Source of the DNA: Deuterostichococcus epilithicus
Lineage: Eukaryota > Chlorophyta > Trebouxiophyceae > Prasiolales > Stichococcaceae
NCBI GenBank assembly: GCA_033439295.1
Contig: JAVTLE010000021.1
Span: 3,410,009-3,474,008 of the forward strand
DNA: 64,000 bases
Reading direction: 5' to 3'
The notes below the pieces were generated by a model, which made no database searches, was not told where the DNA came from, and saw nothing but the letters and a program-made list of their open reading frames with translations. Below, piece by piece: positions 10,991-21,966 of this stretch. Within the stretch, counting starts at the first letter, position 1. The number at the start of each line of letters is the position of its first letter. The position numbers were made by a program, and so were the translations under genes.

Positions 10991-13900
10991 ATGGAAGACC
11001 CCACCGCCATCGAGCCCATGGAGTTCGACCTCATCGTTGTGGGCACAGGACTGCAAGAGGCGCTACTGGCTGGGTGAGCCAGCTCAGTAGGTTCAGAGCG
11101 GGCCATAACAGAACCACGTCACTGAAATCATGATGTTGAGTGGCGGCTGCTGGCATGCCTTCACGCCGCTCCCTCTGCGGCGGTAACTTAACGCGGGCAG
11201 CACTCCGCACCTGTTGTGCAGCGGTGCCGCACGACAAACCACGGAACAATGCCTTGCCAAGCAGCCTTACGGCGCCTGCAGCACCGAATGTCATACACCC
11301 CGATGCCACCGTACCATGCGAGCCTCCTCAGACAGCTTCCAAGAATGTGGTGTCGCCATGATGCGCAGAGCTGCGGCTCAGGCCGGCAAAAGCGTGCTGC
11401 ACCTGGACCCAGCAGGAAGCTACGGCTCGCACTGGGCGTCCCACCGCCTGGACGGCCTGCTGGCCTGGGCGCACGAACAGCAGCGGCAGGCGGCAGGTGG
11501 GGCGGCAGCCACGCCCAGTGATGCAGAGCAGAGGTGAGCATCCTGCCACTTCACACGGTTCAGTGATCGAACACAGGCCGCTGCAGCTGGTCTGAGGACC
11601 CACGCACAGGACACCGCCCAGCAGCGCCTGGTGATATCCATCATCTTTCCAGGTTGGGGACCTCATGCATGCAAGATCGTGCAACCTGGGGTCCAGGTCT
11701 GCTGCGCCGGAGGTTGTGGCGGTCCCTGCGGACGGCGCGGGCGTCTACTCCCATGTCAGCGTGCGGCAGCGGGAGGGCGCTGACCTGGGCCCCGCCCGCG
11801 AGTACAGCATCGACCTGGCGCCAAAGGTGCCGTTTCAGAGGCCCGCTGCTTTGGGAGGGCTGCGCCCAAGGCGGCCTGTCCTATGGCAGGGGGAGCAGCC
11901 GACCGGCAGTCGATCGGACACTGTAGCTCGTGCATGGTGCTGCTGGATCCAGCCTGCAGAGGCCAAGGCAGTCCGCGGTGTGTCACCCTTGCAGGCGGCG
12001 TTCTGCGCAGGGCCGCTGGTGAAGACGCTGCTGGCGTCCGGAGCGCACAACTACCTGGAGTTCAAGGCCCTGGCCGCCAGGCAAGTGAGATAGCGCCTGT
12101 GCGATCTGGAGGTGATGATCCCTTGCAAGGAGCTCTGGGCTGAGCTCGGCTCTTTGAATTGCAGCAGGTGAATTGCAGTAATGAAACCTCCGCTGCACTT
12201 GTGCAGCTCGAACCAGCTTCCGCCTTATCTGCCCACGTGATTCATCCGGATCCGTCCTTGCAGCTACTTGTGGCGGGAGGGGCGGCTGGTGCCGGTGCCG
12301 GCGACGCGCGCGGACGTCTTTGCGGCCGACGGGCTGAGCCTGCCGCAGCGGCGCGGCCTGATGCGCTTCCTGACGGCGGCGCAGGCCGCAATGCAGGGCG
12401 AAGGCCCGCTCAAGGTGACAGCCTGTTGTCGTGTGCCCGCACGTCCAGCTGGGTCTGGGCACGCTCGTGAGGCGTCATGTATGTTCGACTGGAAGGGCTG
12501 CCCATCTGGTGATGGTCGGCAGCAGCCTGATCGAGATTGATGCCAGATGGTGCCCCGAGGTGGCAAGCGCTGTGCCAGCAAATGGCTGCATGATGGGACT
12601 GCTGTGCTGTCTTGCCTTCGAGTCAGACCAGGCCCGGAGCGGTTCATCTGCTGCTGCACAGGACTCGTTTGACGGGCGACCCTTCGCACAGCTGCTCGCG
12701 GAGCAGGGTTTGAGCCCTGAGGTGCGGGCGCTGCTGCTGTACGCGGTCGCGCTGCTGGAGGCGGACCAGGAGCCGGGCCCGGCTGCGCCGACGCCCATAC
12801 CGGCGGCGGCGGTGCCCGCCGCCGCGCTGGCGGCGGCCGACGGCGCGGCAGCGGCGGGCGCCGCAGCAGCTGGCACTTCGGCGGGGCACGGCGCGCTAAA
12901 CGGCGGCGCCGTGGCTGACGGCGTGGCGGCAGCGGAGCACGCGGCGGCGGCGGCGGCGGCCAACCCGGCCTTTGGCGGCGGCGTCGCGACGGCGGCAGCG
13001 GGACTTGCGGCGCTGCGGCTGTACGTGGAGTCGGCTGGGAAGTATGGACCCGGCACCGGCGCCTTCCTGCTTCCGTACTACGGCGCCGGCGAGCTGCCGC
13101 AGGCATGTCGGCTGCTTGCAGCATCGGGTCGCGTTCCGGCGAGCTGCCGCAGGCATGTCGGCTGCTTGCAGCATCGGGTCGCGTTCCGAGGTTGCCAACG
13201 GGCTCTGGTTTGCTTCTGCGATGTTGTCGTCCACAGCTTGGTGTCCTAGAGCTTGCTGCTGCACTGCACAGCTGCTGCCCTGCGGCGGCGCGCTGAAGCG
13301 GTTGCTGCCGCTGCGCTGCCGGCCACAAAGCCGCGGGTCGGCCCAGGGCAGCATCATGTTGGGATCTGACACACCGTCTCAGATGCACCGTCGGTCTCGG
13401 AGCAGATATGCCAAGGATGCATGTCGCCGTCGGTGCCGGCGGCGCCGCATGGCCTTTTATGTTTGATGCATCGCTCTTGAGGAGATTGGCGCATGGTCGG
13501 TTCCATCCCCAGTGTGCGGCGCAACAGGGTGAGGCGCTGTGCGCCTGAATGCTGGCACCAATGTGTTCTCCTCCCTTGGTTCAATAATCCTGCAGATCCG
13601 CAGAGTCTGGCGTTCAGGCTCTAGAAGCTGGTGTCTGAGCTCGTTGCTCGTGGGCAGTGTACTGGGCGCCTTCAACCACGGGGGCGCTGCTCCTCCTCGA
13701 CCAAGTTTCGGGTGCTGACGTGTCCTGGATCGGCTGCTGGCGCCCAGATGCTGTGGGCTGTGGACTGCAGGCCTTCTGTCGGGTGGCGGCGGTCGCAGGC
13801 GCGTTGTACGTGCTGCGGCGCGGCGTTGCGGCGCTGCTGCTGGAGCCCGCCATCGGCGCCGTGCGCGGGGTGCGCACAGCCACGGGGCAGGAGCTGCGCT

Positions 13901-15224
13901 GCGCCGCCTTCGCCGGCGACGCGGACGCCTTTGCGGGTTTGGGCGGCAGCGGGGCAGCACACGGCGAGGCGGCGGCGGCGGCTGCGGCGGGCGACGGCAC
14001 AACGGGCAGTGGCGGCGCAGCGGCAGGCCTTGGCGATGCCCTCTCGTCGGGCGCTGGCGGCGGCGCCGGCGGGCCGGCGGTGGCACGAGCGGTGGCTGTC
14101 CTGGACGCTCCGCTGGCGCAGGGCGGCGGCGGCGGGACGCTTGTCGTGTTCCCGCCACGCAGCCTGCCCAGCGGCAACGCCGCGGCCGTGCGCGTGCTGC
14201 AGGCAAACCCTAAATCCCAACCTTTTCCGCTCGCAGCATGTCCGGGAAGATGCAGCCGGCTTGGTGGTGCGTGTGCTGCTGGTTCGTCGATGGGGCACTG
14301 CATGTTGGTGGATGGGTTCGCCGCCGTCAGAGCCACGGAGCTGCTCTCGGAGCCGGCGCACACGACATGATGGCGAATGGGCTTGACCTGGTGCTCACAT
14401 GGGGCCGCAGGTCGGGCCCAGCACAGCGGCAGCGCCGCCGGGCCGCTTCCTGCTGTACGCCACCACGCCTGCATGCAGCGCCGCCGGCGTCGGCGGCAGC
14501 GGCCTCGCGCTGCTGCCGCCGCCGGGGCTACAGGACGTGGAGGAAGCGCTCGCAGCGCTATCGCGGCTGCCGTCAGTGGGTGTCGGCGGAGCGAGCGGTG
14601 CCCCCGACAATGGCAACGCGGCGGACAGCGTGCGGGAGACTGCGGGCGTGAGCAGCGACCGCCCCGATGCGCAACTGTTCGTTTCGTTCGTGCAGTCTGC
14701 TGCGGCGCTGCCAGAGGTGCGGTGTGTCGGGAGCCTGTGAGCAAGAGCGTCACCTCTGACTGGTGTTGCTGTCTCCCACGCTCCTGCTCCTTGCAAGTTT
14801 GTCAAGCTTTCACAGGGGGGATCTGCAGCTGTGAACCCGCTCATTCCCCCTCAACCTGCTCGAGAAGTTGGTGCCTCTCAATCGACATGGTGTATTCGCT
14901 GCTCTGCCGCCCCAGGCGGCGCTGCCGCCAAACGCCGCCTGCAGCGCCCCGCCCGATGGCAGCCTGGACTTCCGCTCGGCGCTGGACACAGCGCAGCGCG
15001 CCTTCGCCAGGCTGTTCCCTGCAGAGGCGGCGCGGCGCGGCTGCGGCCTGTTCCAGGCGACCGCCGCGGCGACGACGGCGGCGGCGGCGGAGGGAGGTCC
15101 GGGCCAGGAGCAGGGCGGCAGTCTGGACAGCGGCCTTCCAAACGGCGCAGCAGCGGAGGAGGACTCTGATGATGAGACGGTGGCAGCACTGGAGGCGGCG
15201 CTGGCCGGCATCGGTTCACAATAA
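10991..15224 (+). CDS. Rab escort protein (REP/CHM family of the Rab-GDI superfamily)
   Basis: REP presents newly made Rab GTPases to geranylgeranyl transferase II and delivers the lipidated Rab to membranes. Nine exons in phase (10991-11073, 11369-11533, 11697-11826, 11995-12080, 12264-12414, 12662-13102, 13771-14202, 14411-14716, 14916-15224) give 700 residues. The N terminus has the GDI/REP glycine-rich signature FDLIVVGTGLQEALLAG, then AGKSVLHLDP and GSHWAS. Later blocks are GPLVKTLLASGAHNYLEFK, the Rab-binding ADVFAADGLSLPQRRGLMRF, and GELPQ/AFCRVAAVAGALYVLR across an exon junction. Plant and algal REPs are near 550 residues; the excess is Ala/Gly-rich insertions at residues ~240-330 and in exon 7. 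Two introns (12081-12263, 13103-13770) need GC donors to keep conserved blocks in frame; a third (14203-14410) probably does. The second coincides with a 50-bp tandem duplication. Confidence 0.9.
13086..13188 (+). repeat. 50-bp tandem duplication spanning an exon end and its GC splice donor
   Basis: Two adjacent copies, period 50, nearly identical over their whole length. Each holds GAGCTGCCGCAG followed by GCATGT. In copy 1 the CAG/GC boundary at 13102/13103 is the exon 6 end required by the conserved GELPQ-AFCR block of the Rab escort protein. Copy 2 lies inside the intron, and its GC donor would be out of frame because 50 is not a multiple of 3. Confidence 0.9.
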
Positions 15225-15849
15225 CAGAGCAGTGTGCCTTGAGGACGACCGGCGGCCTGCTGCTGAACGGCAGCAGCTCGCCAGCTTGGCAGACGGTGGC
15301 CCGCCGGTCTAGTTTCATGCGATTGTGTTGGTGAGGCTCAGCCACAGCCCCGGACCAGCGGCCATGTTCGGGTCAGGGAGGCACGTGTTTGTGCATCAGT
15401 GCTAGAGTCGTGTCACTTGAAACCGAGGGGCACTTGATGAGCAGCATGCACGTTCGCGATGCCCATCTTGCATGTAGGCAGGCGCACGACCTGCCTGCCC
15501 GCCGCCACCGCTGCCGAGGCAGTCTGCAATAAAATCGGCCACGAGGCCCCTCCTCGAAGCAGCCGACCCACCTGATCGGTCACAAGGGGGCCCCTGCCCG
15601 CCCACATGATCATCCCACATGATCGGGAAAGCAGGATCGGGCTGCATGCGCTTTTTGCCCTGGAGAATCTGCTGGGGGCAGTGCGGTGCCTTTTGAGACA
15701 AGGGTTTTGCCATCACGTGGCCAAAGCTAGATCTTATCGTTAGACTCAAGAGCCCGGCCGGCCGTCCTGCGACCCACACTTTCTGCATTCCCGGCTGCAT
15801 CTCTTTGCGCCTTTCGCCCTCAATTCCAACCTCAGCCCCCTCAGCTACA
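15225..15849. promoter_or_regulatory. Intergenic region upstream of the LHCII gene
   Basis: 625 bp holding the 3' flank of the Rab escort protein gene and the presumed promoter and 5' UTR of the antenna gene. The last ~60 bases before the ATG are pyrimidine-rich and end in CTACA-ATGG, a reasonable start context. No regulatory element could be named with confidence. Confidence 0.4.
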
Positions 15850-18129
15850 ATGGCGTCCGCTGTCATGTCCAAGGCCTTCGTCGGCCAGAGCCTGCGCGCC
15901 GCGGTCCCCACCGCTGGCCAGGTGTGCCTCCTGCGCCAGTCCTCCTGCCGGCCTGCTTGCGATCCGCCGGGCCCGGGCCTCCTATCATGCACTTCAGGCC
16001 AGTATGTGCAGCCTTGCGGTATCGATGCTTCTGGATCCGGCCGGGCGTGCTTCTCACAGAGTGATGTTGGCTGATCTGGTCGTCAATTTTCTGCCTGGCC
16101 CGCCGCTCGTGCAAGGCACAGCGCGGTCGCATACATGCTGAGGCATGTTTCCACCGGCCATTGTTGCCTGAATGCGCCCACTTTTGGATCCATGCGCCCA
16201 CTGTGCGCCCGACCTGTCAGGCCGGTGTCTCGCGCGTGCGGGTCACGGGCTACGAGCTGGTTCTCTTGAGGTGTGAACAGCCGACAGCAGAAGCAAAAGC
16301 CCGTATCTAGGATGCACATCTACGGAGGTGACTGTGTTGCCCTCCGCCCGGCTGCGATTGCACCGCATCTGCGGGGCGAAGGATAAGATGTACTGGCGAC
16401 GGCCCGCCGACCGCCGACAGCCGCTCTGGCGCTGCGTGCACATGTGGTTAGAGTTAGGATCCACTAGGTGGCAGACGCATGAACGTCCGCGAAACACCTC
16501 TGCCGGTGCGTGCTTCAAGGTCAGGGCACTCCGCGGTGAGCGCATCGGATTTCCCCCAATATTGTTAGGGGAATTAGGGGGAAGTAAGTCCAGCTCCTGC
16601 AGTCGTCGGTACCATGCCATTCGAAGGCTGTGAAGTTGGTCTTGCGCATTTGCGCCTCACTCAGCAATCAGGCTCCAATGCAACTTGTTTGCCTCCAATG
16701 CCACGGCTCGAAGTGAAGATGGACTCGGCCTCAGTGCCATTTGACAGCATGCGCACCTCTAATCGAAGTTCAACTCACACAAAAGTGTCTTGACATGTCC
16801 TTTTCCCTTTGCTTGCAGGGCAACAAGCAGGTGACGCGCGCCGCCATCGAGTTCTACGGCCCCGACCGCGCCAAGTGGCTCGGCCCGCTGTCGGAGGGCG
16901 CCACCCCCGACTACCTGACCGGCGAGTTCCCGGGCGACTACGGCTGGGACACCGCCGGCCTGTCGGCCGACCCGGAGACCTTCTCCCGCTACCGCGAGAT
17001 CGAGCTGATCCACTCCCGCTGGGCCATGCTCGGCGCCCTGGGCTGCGTCACCCCCGAGCTGCTGGCCGGCGTGAGTCCCGCACCTTCTCTCCTGCTTTCT
17101 TTGTTGCGCCGTCCCTGCCATGTCTGGTGCCTTGCTGCACATCAGAGCAGTGGTCCAACTGGTCGAGCATCTCCTGTCAGCCACCCCTGCGCCTTCCTGT
17201 TGGTGTGTGCAGTTGCTGGTGTGTGCGCTGACTCGCTGATCTTCCGGTGCTGCAGAACGGCACCCCCTTCGGTGAGGCCATCTGGTTCAAGGCTGGCGCC
17301 CAGATCTTCGGCAGCGACGGCCTGAACTACCTGGGCAACCCCAGCCTGGTGCACGCGCAGAGCATCATCGCCACCCTGGCGTGCCAGGTGAGATGCTCTG
17401 CAATCTCCCGCTCATATCTGACATTTCAGTCATCCTCTGATTGCCAGCATGCAGCACAGAGCTCACCCTGATGGATGCCACCTGCTGAGCTCCACACCCA
17501 CTCTTGGTGCCGCTGCAATGCAGGTTGTGCTGATGGGCGGCGCTGAGGCGTACCGCGTCAACGGCGGCCCCCTGGGTGAGGGCGCTGACGCCGCCACCTA
17601 CCCCGGCGGCAGCTTCGACCCCCTGGGCCTGGCTGACGACCCCGACACCTTCTCGGAGCTGAAGGTGTGCTTCCTGCAGTACCTTCTCCTCCTTCGGGCG
17701 ACTCTGGCTGTTTCCTGGCTCGCCTGCGGCGTTTTTTTTTTGTTTTTTTTTAGTGGCTGACCAAGTTTTCACCCTGTCCCCACAGGTGAAGGAGCTGAAG
17801 AACGGCCGCCTGGCCATGTTCTCCATGTTCGGCTTCTTCGTGCAGGCCATCGTCACCGGCAAGGGCCCGATCGAGAACGTGAGCCTCATTCTATGTTTGT
17901 GCACCGGTCTCTTGCGCACATGCCTGCCCACCTGCACAGCTGCAACTGTTCGCGCCCCACGCATGCGATTTCTGTCAACCCTGGCCGGACGATCCCACCA
18001 CTGTGCTTCTGCTGTGAGCTGGTCGCTGATTCTTTCGTTTCGCTTTTGGTGCAGCTGAACGACCACCTGTCCGACCCGTCTGCTGTCAATGCGTTCAACT
18101 ACGCCACCAAGTTTACGCCATCCAACTAG
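15850..18129 (+). CDS. Major light-harvesting chlorophyll a/b protein of photosystem II (LHCBM type)
   Basis: This thylakoid protein binds chlorophyll a/b and xanthophylls and forms trimeric LHCII. Six exons close in phase (15850-15921, 16819-17070, 17256-17387, 17524-17664, 17786-17878, 18055-18129), giving 254 residues. Exon 1 encodes only a plastid transit peptide ([18 protein letters not shown]). Mature features are the trimer motif in its green-algal form (FYGPDR), [20 protein letters not shown], helix B with its chlorophyll-ligand block ([17 protein letters not shown]), the middle helix ([19 protein letters not shown]), and helix A ([20 protein letters not shown]). It ends [13 protein letters not shown], as in LHCII proteins. 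Intron 1 is long (897 bp). Intron 4 carries a poly-T tract. Transcription is presumably light-regulated, but no element was identified. Assignment to one numbered LHCBM isoform is not possible here. Confidence 0.97.
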
Positions 18130-18299
18130 AAACTCGACAGCCCAAATAGGCCACCGCAGCTGCAGATACTGTCAATTCAGTGGGGCCTCACTCATTTTTA
18201 GCAGCAGTCGTGTGCTGTCGCAATGTCGATGTCCCTTGTGTGTGCCGGGACTTGTCCATCCGCTTTGCTTTTGATTTTTCCACGGCGTGCCGCTAAAAA

Positions 18300-18304
18300 T
18301 GTAA
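18300..18304 (+). promoter_or_regulatory. TGTAA poly(A) signal, LHCII gene
   Basis: TGTAA is the usual polyadenylation signal of chlorophyte nuclear genes. It lies 171 nt after the LHCII stop codon, a normal 3' UTR length. Confidence 0.5.
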
Positions 18305-18604
18305 ACTGAGGACCCAGCCACACCCTCCGGCGGGGGCCACTAGCATCATGAATTTGCACATGCTCGCATGCCACTGCAAGCTGTGCGCACCCCCTCTCTT
18401 CCTTCAATTGGGCCTTCCACGCCGAAGATCCGAGGTGCGCAACCAATTTGGTGAGCAGTCTCTGCACGTGCTTGCACGCTGTCAATGCCTGTCACAAGCC
18501 GCCTGCTGGCAAGCGTCATGTGCAGCACCCCTAACCCATAACTGGTCGTCTGGAAGATGCATCTAAAAATCGGTCGAAGTCCCGTTTCAAAACTCGTTTA
18601 AAGC

Positions 18605-18768
18605 ATACTTACCTGTCCGGCCGTTCGACCTGATCACGAAGGGGTCGGCGGTAGAGTTGACTGCTCGCCTTGCACTTTGCTTGCGGTCGCTCTATGGTCG
18701 TAGCAAGTCTGCGTTCCGACGGAATAATTTATGGTAGGCTGAGGCTTGCGCATGCGCATCCTCGGCAC
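18605..18768 (+). ncRNA. U1 spliceosomal snRNA
   Basis: The sequence begins ATACTTACCTG (18605-18615), the invariant U1 5' end that pairs with 5' splice sites. Next comes stem-loop I with the U1-70K loop GATCACGAAGG (18632-18642), inside a CGACC/GGTCG stem. Stem-loop II follows with CTTGCAC at 18669-18675, equivalent to the U1A loop core UUGCAC. The Sm site region ATAATTTATGGTAG (18724-18737) is nearly identical to the usual U1 form. Stem-loop IV (18738-18766) closes with GCTGAGG paired to CCTCGGC around a self-complementary TGCGCATGCGCA. Order, spacing and length (about 164 nt) all match U1. The 3' end is set by the last stem and may be off by a few bases. The RNA acts in the nucleus as the core of the U1 snRNP. 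A plant-type upstream element could not be assigned with confidence. Confidence 0.95.
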
Positions 18769-18900
18769 CCCCCCCTCCCCCCACCCCATTCCTACACTCC
18801 CCACCCCCTCCCCCCCGCCCACGCTGCAAACGGCTAATCTGCACCTAGCATTTCATCCAGGCTAACAATGCGGGGTTTACATGACGTCCATGATTGAAGT
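18769..18900. other. C-rich low-complexity stretch after U1
   Basis: Starts with C-rich runs broken by single T or A bases (about 18769-18825), followed by ordinary sequence. No coding potential. Confidence 0.6.
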
Positions 18901-18935
18901 GGGCCGAGGTTTTGCGCATGCGCATCCTTGGCACC
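18901..18935 (+). repeat. Orphan copy of the U1 terminal stem-loop
   Basis: Bases 18903-18932 repeat the U1 stem-loop IV: GCCGAGG pairs with CCTTGGC around TTGCGCATGCGCAT, followed by the same ACCCC tail. The differences (T to C, C to T) keep base pairing through G-U and G-C pairs. No U1 5' end or clear Sm site precedes it, so it is a partial duplicate, 163 bp downstream of the original. Confidence 0.8.
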
Positions 18936-21829
18936 CCTCAACACCCCCAACCTCAACCCCACCCCACCCCAACACACTACATATTTCAGCATAGCTTCCT
19001 TATTTCATGGCTTGGCCGCGGCACGGTGTCAGAGCAACCTCTTTACCGCAGCTGTGTAATTCTGCCATGCTTGCCGCAAAAGCAGTTGTGCCCAGCGCCG
19101 CTGCCGCAGCGGGCTCACACTTTAATCCGTCAACACTAGCGCTGACCCCGCACGGCCCCCGCTGCTGCCTCTCTTCCCCACACAGCCTGCCGCAGCAGCG
19201 GCGCTTGGTTACCCGTACATGCTCTTGGCATCAGAGCCTACAGCACGCCCACGCCTGCAATTTGTGTTTGTTGACAAGAGACAGTCCTTTAAAAACACCA
19301 AGCGCTCGCCAGCCCGGTCTTGCCATGCTTGGTCTCGTGCACTGCAGTGGCGCTAGCGGTCTTCCTCGGCGGCCTGCGGTGCGGCAACGTTCTCATAATG
19401 GCAGCTGTACGTGGTGCTTGCTCTCTTGTCATCCCATTGCACTGTGAAAGCATATTCAACGCTAACCACACGCATGTATGGTCTGATTTTGTTTGGAGTC
19501 GAGTTTGTCGCGAGAACCACAGCACAGGAGTTGGGACATCTTGACCCATACCCTGTCACCCCGTCAGCCAAAATCGCTTGAAATGTTACCCGGCATTTTT
19601 TCTGGTCGAACCAACGGCGAGGTCAGCTCTGTTGCCGTACAAATCTTTCGCCTTGTAGTACGGCCCCGACCCTGATCTTGCCGACGCTTGCCCACACTCG
19701 CTCTTCGCTTAGCGGTGCATGGCAAAGCTTACAACTTACAAGCTATGGCGAGGATCAGTAGTGTGAGATGTGCCGAATGGGACTGGGCAATGAGAAGTCT
19801 TGCGAGATGGAGGAAATTCACTCCCGCCAGATTTTCCGCGGCACTCTGGTGAACTCAGCTATGCGCATCACACTAACTACATCACTATCCGGGCGCAGCC
19901 CTGTCATGCTGTGTCGCACCCGAATGACAACACACACCCGAATGACAACAATGTTCAGATATGGATTCGCCGTGCCGATGTCGAAGATGCCATTCTTCAC
20001 ACCGTATTTGCCAATTGCCAATGACCTTCGGCGCCTTGATGGCAAATATGATCTGCGTGCCCAACAGCTTCCTGTCGCTTGATTGACGGGGCGTGCAGGC
20101 CCAAGCGACGTACATGGCCTCATGAGCAGGGTCGGCCTTGCAAGGAACGAGGGTGTGCCACCTGCGCATGGGAGCGGTTTCTGCCGCTGGACTCTCCATG
20201 CTCATTGTCCACTAAGATGTGTTTCAGGCGCCGGTGCAGCGCCTCTCCGTCCGCCCAGCCGTGCTGCCGCGCCAATCGCGGCAGAAGGACACAGTCTTCG
20301 AGGTGAAACCCGTCTAGCGCTGCCCGTGATGCAGGGTCATCAATTAGTTACCCGCTCGTTCGCCACCAGCTTCTCGTCAAGCCCGAGAGCTGCAAGCTTG
20401 GCTGCCAGCGGGCAGTGAAATGCGACAAGAGCAAAGTGGTTTTGGACACTGGTGACTCGCTTCAGGTCGGTGTTGCGGCTGACGTCAGGATTGGTGCAGC
20501 CGAGGAGCGGGCAAGGGTGCTGAGGCATTCGTTCAGGTGCAACAGTCCGCCTGACGGCGCAGCAGCAGATATGCTGTCTCGCAGCCGGGCCCAGGGAGGC
20601 GCAGTGCGTGCTGCGCCTGCTGCAATTTTATCATACACCTGGCGTGGCCACGAGAGGTATGTAATATAATAGAGCCAAGAAGCGCTTCAAGCCGTTGGAG
20701 CCCGCCGGAGCTGCTAGGACCTGTCGCATTCACTGTCGGAAGGCGTCCCGGAGGGTTGCGTCTGCTGCAGCACCGACGGGATGTTGTGCAAGAGATGCAA
20801 CGCAGGTCGTCGATGCGTTCGAAATCGCGGTCTGGTCGATATGTTATTCGCATTTCTGCGCTGAGGACCCAACTTCAGCTACACTGAGCCCTTCCGAGTC
20901 GCCTCGCGGCGTCGGTCGCCGCTCGAGAATGGGTCACACGCTCTTATTGCGTCAGGTGGTACCTGCCCTGCACACTATGGCTACGCCGCCTGAGGCGCAC
21001 CCTGAGATAATCAAGCCGTCGGGCCTCGATAACACTGGATTGCCGCGTCTCCGGCCGCGGCGTTGAATGGGTGGCCATAAGTGCCGGCTCGCGCCTCCGC
21101 AGCGGCGGCGTCCCAGTGGCACGCTTGGCCCCTCGTCATGAGGTGCTGCAACACGGCTGCCAATCCTGCAGATCTGCGCCGCGTATCGGCGACACCGCGC
21201 GCCACTTCTGCTGCACATTGCGCTGCTGGCGCCCGACGAGCTGACTGCACGCCAACCCTCGACTGACTTGACCAACCTTGCGCACGGTGCTATTGAGTCA
21301 TGGTGGCGGAGCTGCCCGCCGCGGCTCGTAGTACAAGTATGACCAGCGACCCTTTTGCCTCGCAGGCACATGCCCTGACGCCATCAAATGATCGCACTCT
21401 GGATGATCGGCACCGCCTCAGTTGCAAGGGCAATTGCTTGCAGCGTGCCCTCACATCACCAGGTGCCTAAACCATTGCTGCCCTGCCCGACCAAGTAGCT
21501 GCACCCACTTTGCAACGGCAGCTCACGTGTAAACTGCATACTACGGTCAGCACGGGCACTGCCAAGCGGGCATTCTAGGCCGTACCACCTTTTTGCACGT
21601 CGATGATAGTCAGCGCTGTTGGTGGCGTCACAGGATGCAGAATGTGGAGGAGGTATTGGCAGCAGGCTCAGAGTCATGGGGCAGGCCATGCTGGAGGACA
21701 TTGCGATACAGAAAGGCAACAGCAGCGATAGCGGCGGAGCCGCAGCAGCAACTGCAGCAGTAGCAGTGGTCAAACTGTCGGTGGAAGTTTGCCAGCTGCG
21801 CGGCGGGCTGCGGGTAGCTGAGTTAGAGA
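18936..21829. other. About 2.9 kb without a recognised gene
   Basis: Mixed composition, with a C/A-rich stretch at 18937-18985 and a short direct repeat (AATGACAACA twice at 19922-19950). Several open frames of 60-150 codons exist on both strands, but none has a domain, splice pattern or codon bias I could support. No tRNA arms, transposase motif or reverse-transcriptase motif was recognised. Confidence 0.5.
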
Positions 21830-21966
21830 CGGGACGCGGCTGCTGCTGCTGCTGCTTGGGCAACGCATTCAAGTTCGTCAGGAGCAGCCCGCCTTTTACT
21901 AAAGATTTCCGAGCGCTGTCTTCGACAAGCCGTATTTCCCAAAATTTTTCTGTGCCTGTCGGCACC
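21830..21966 (+). ncRNA. U5 spliceosomal snRNA
   Basis: The invariant U5 loop I is present in full: GCCTTTTACT followed by AAAGATTTCC (21891-21910). This 11-nt-loop region contacts exon ends in the spliceosome and is identical across eukaryotes. Downstream is an Sm site, AAAATTTTTCTG (21941-21952), then a perfect terminal hairpin GTGCC-TGTC-GGCAC (21952-21965), the usual U5 3' architecture. The left arm of stem I (about 21865-21888, GTTCGTCAGGAGCAGC) can pair imperfectly with GCGCTGTCTTCGAC on the right. The 5' end is not well fixed, because a CTG-rich stretch begins the RNA, so the start is approximate. A protein frame overlaps this interval but is not credible. Confidence 0.9.

Noticed and set aside
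12264-13388. 374-codon minus-strand open frame
   Set aside because: Arg/Pro-rich antisense shadow of Rab escort exons, which match a conserved family on the plus strand.
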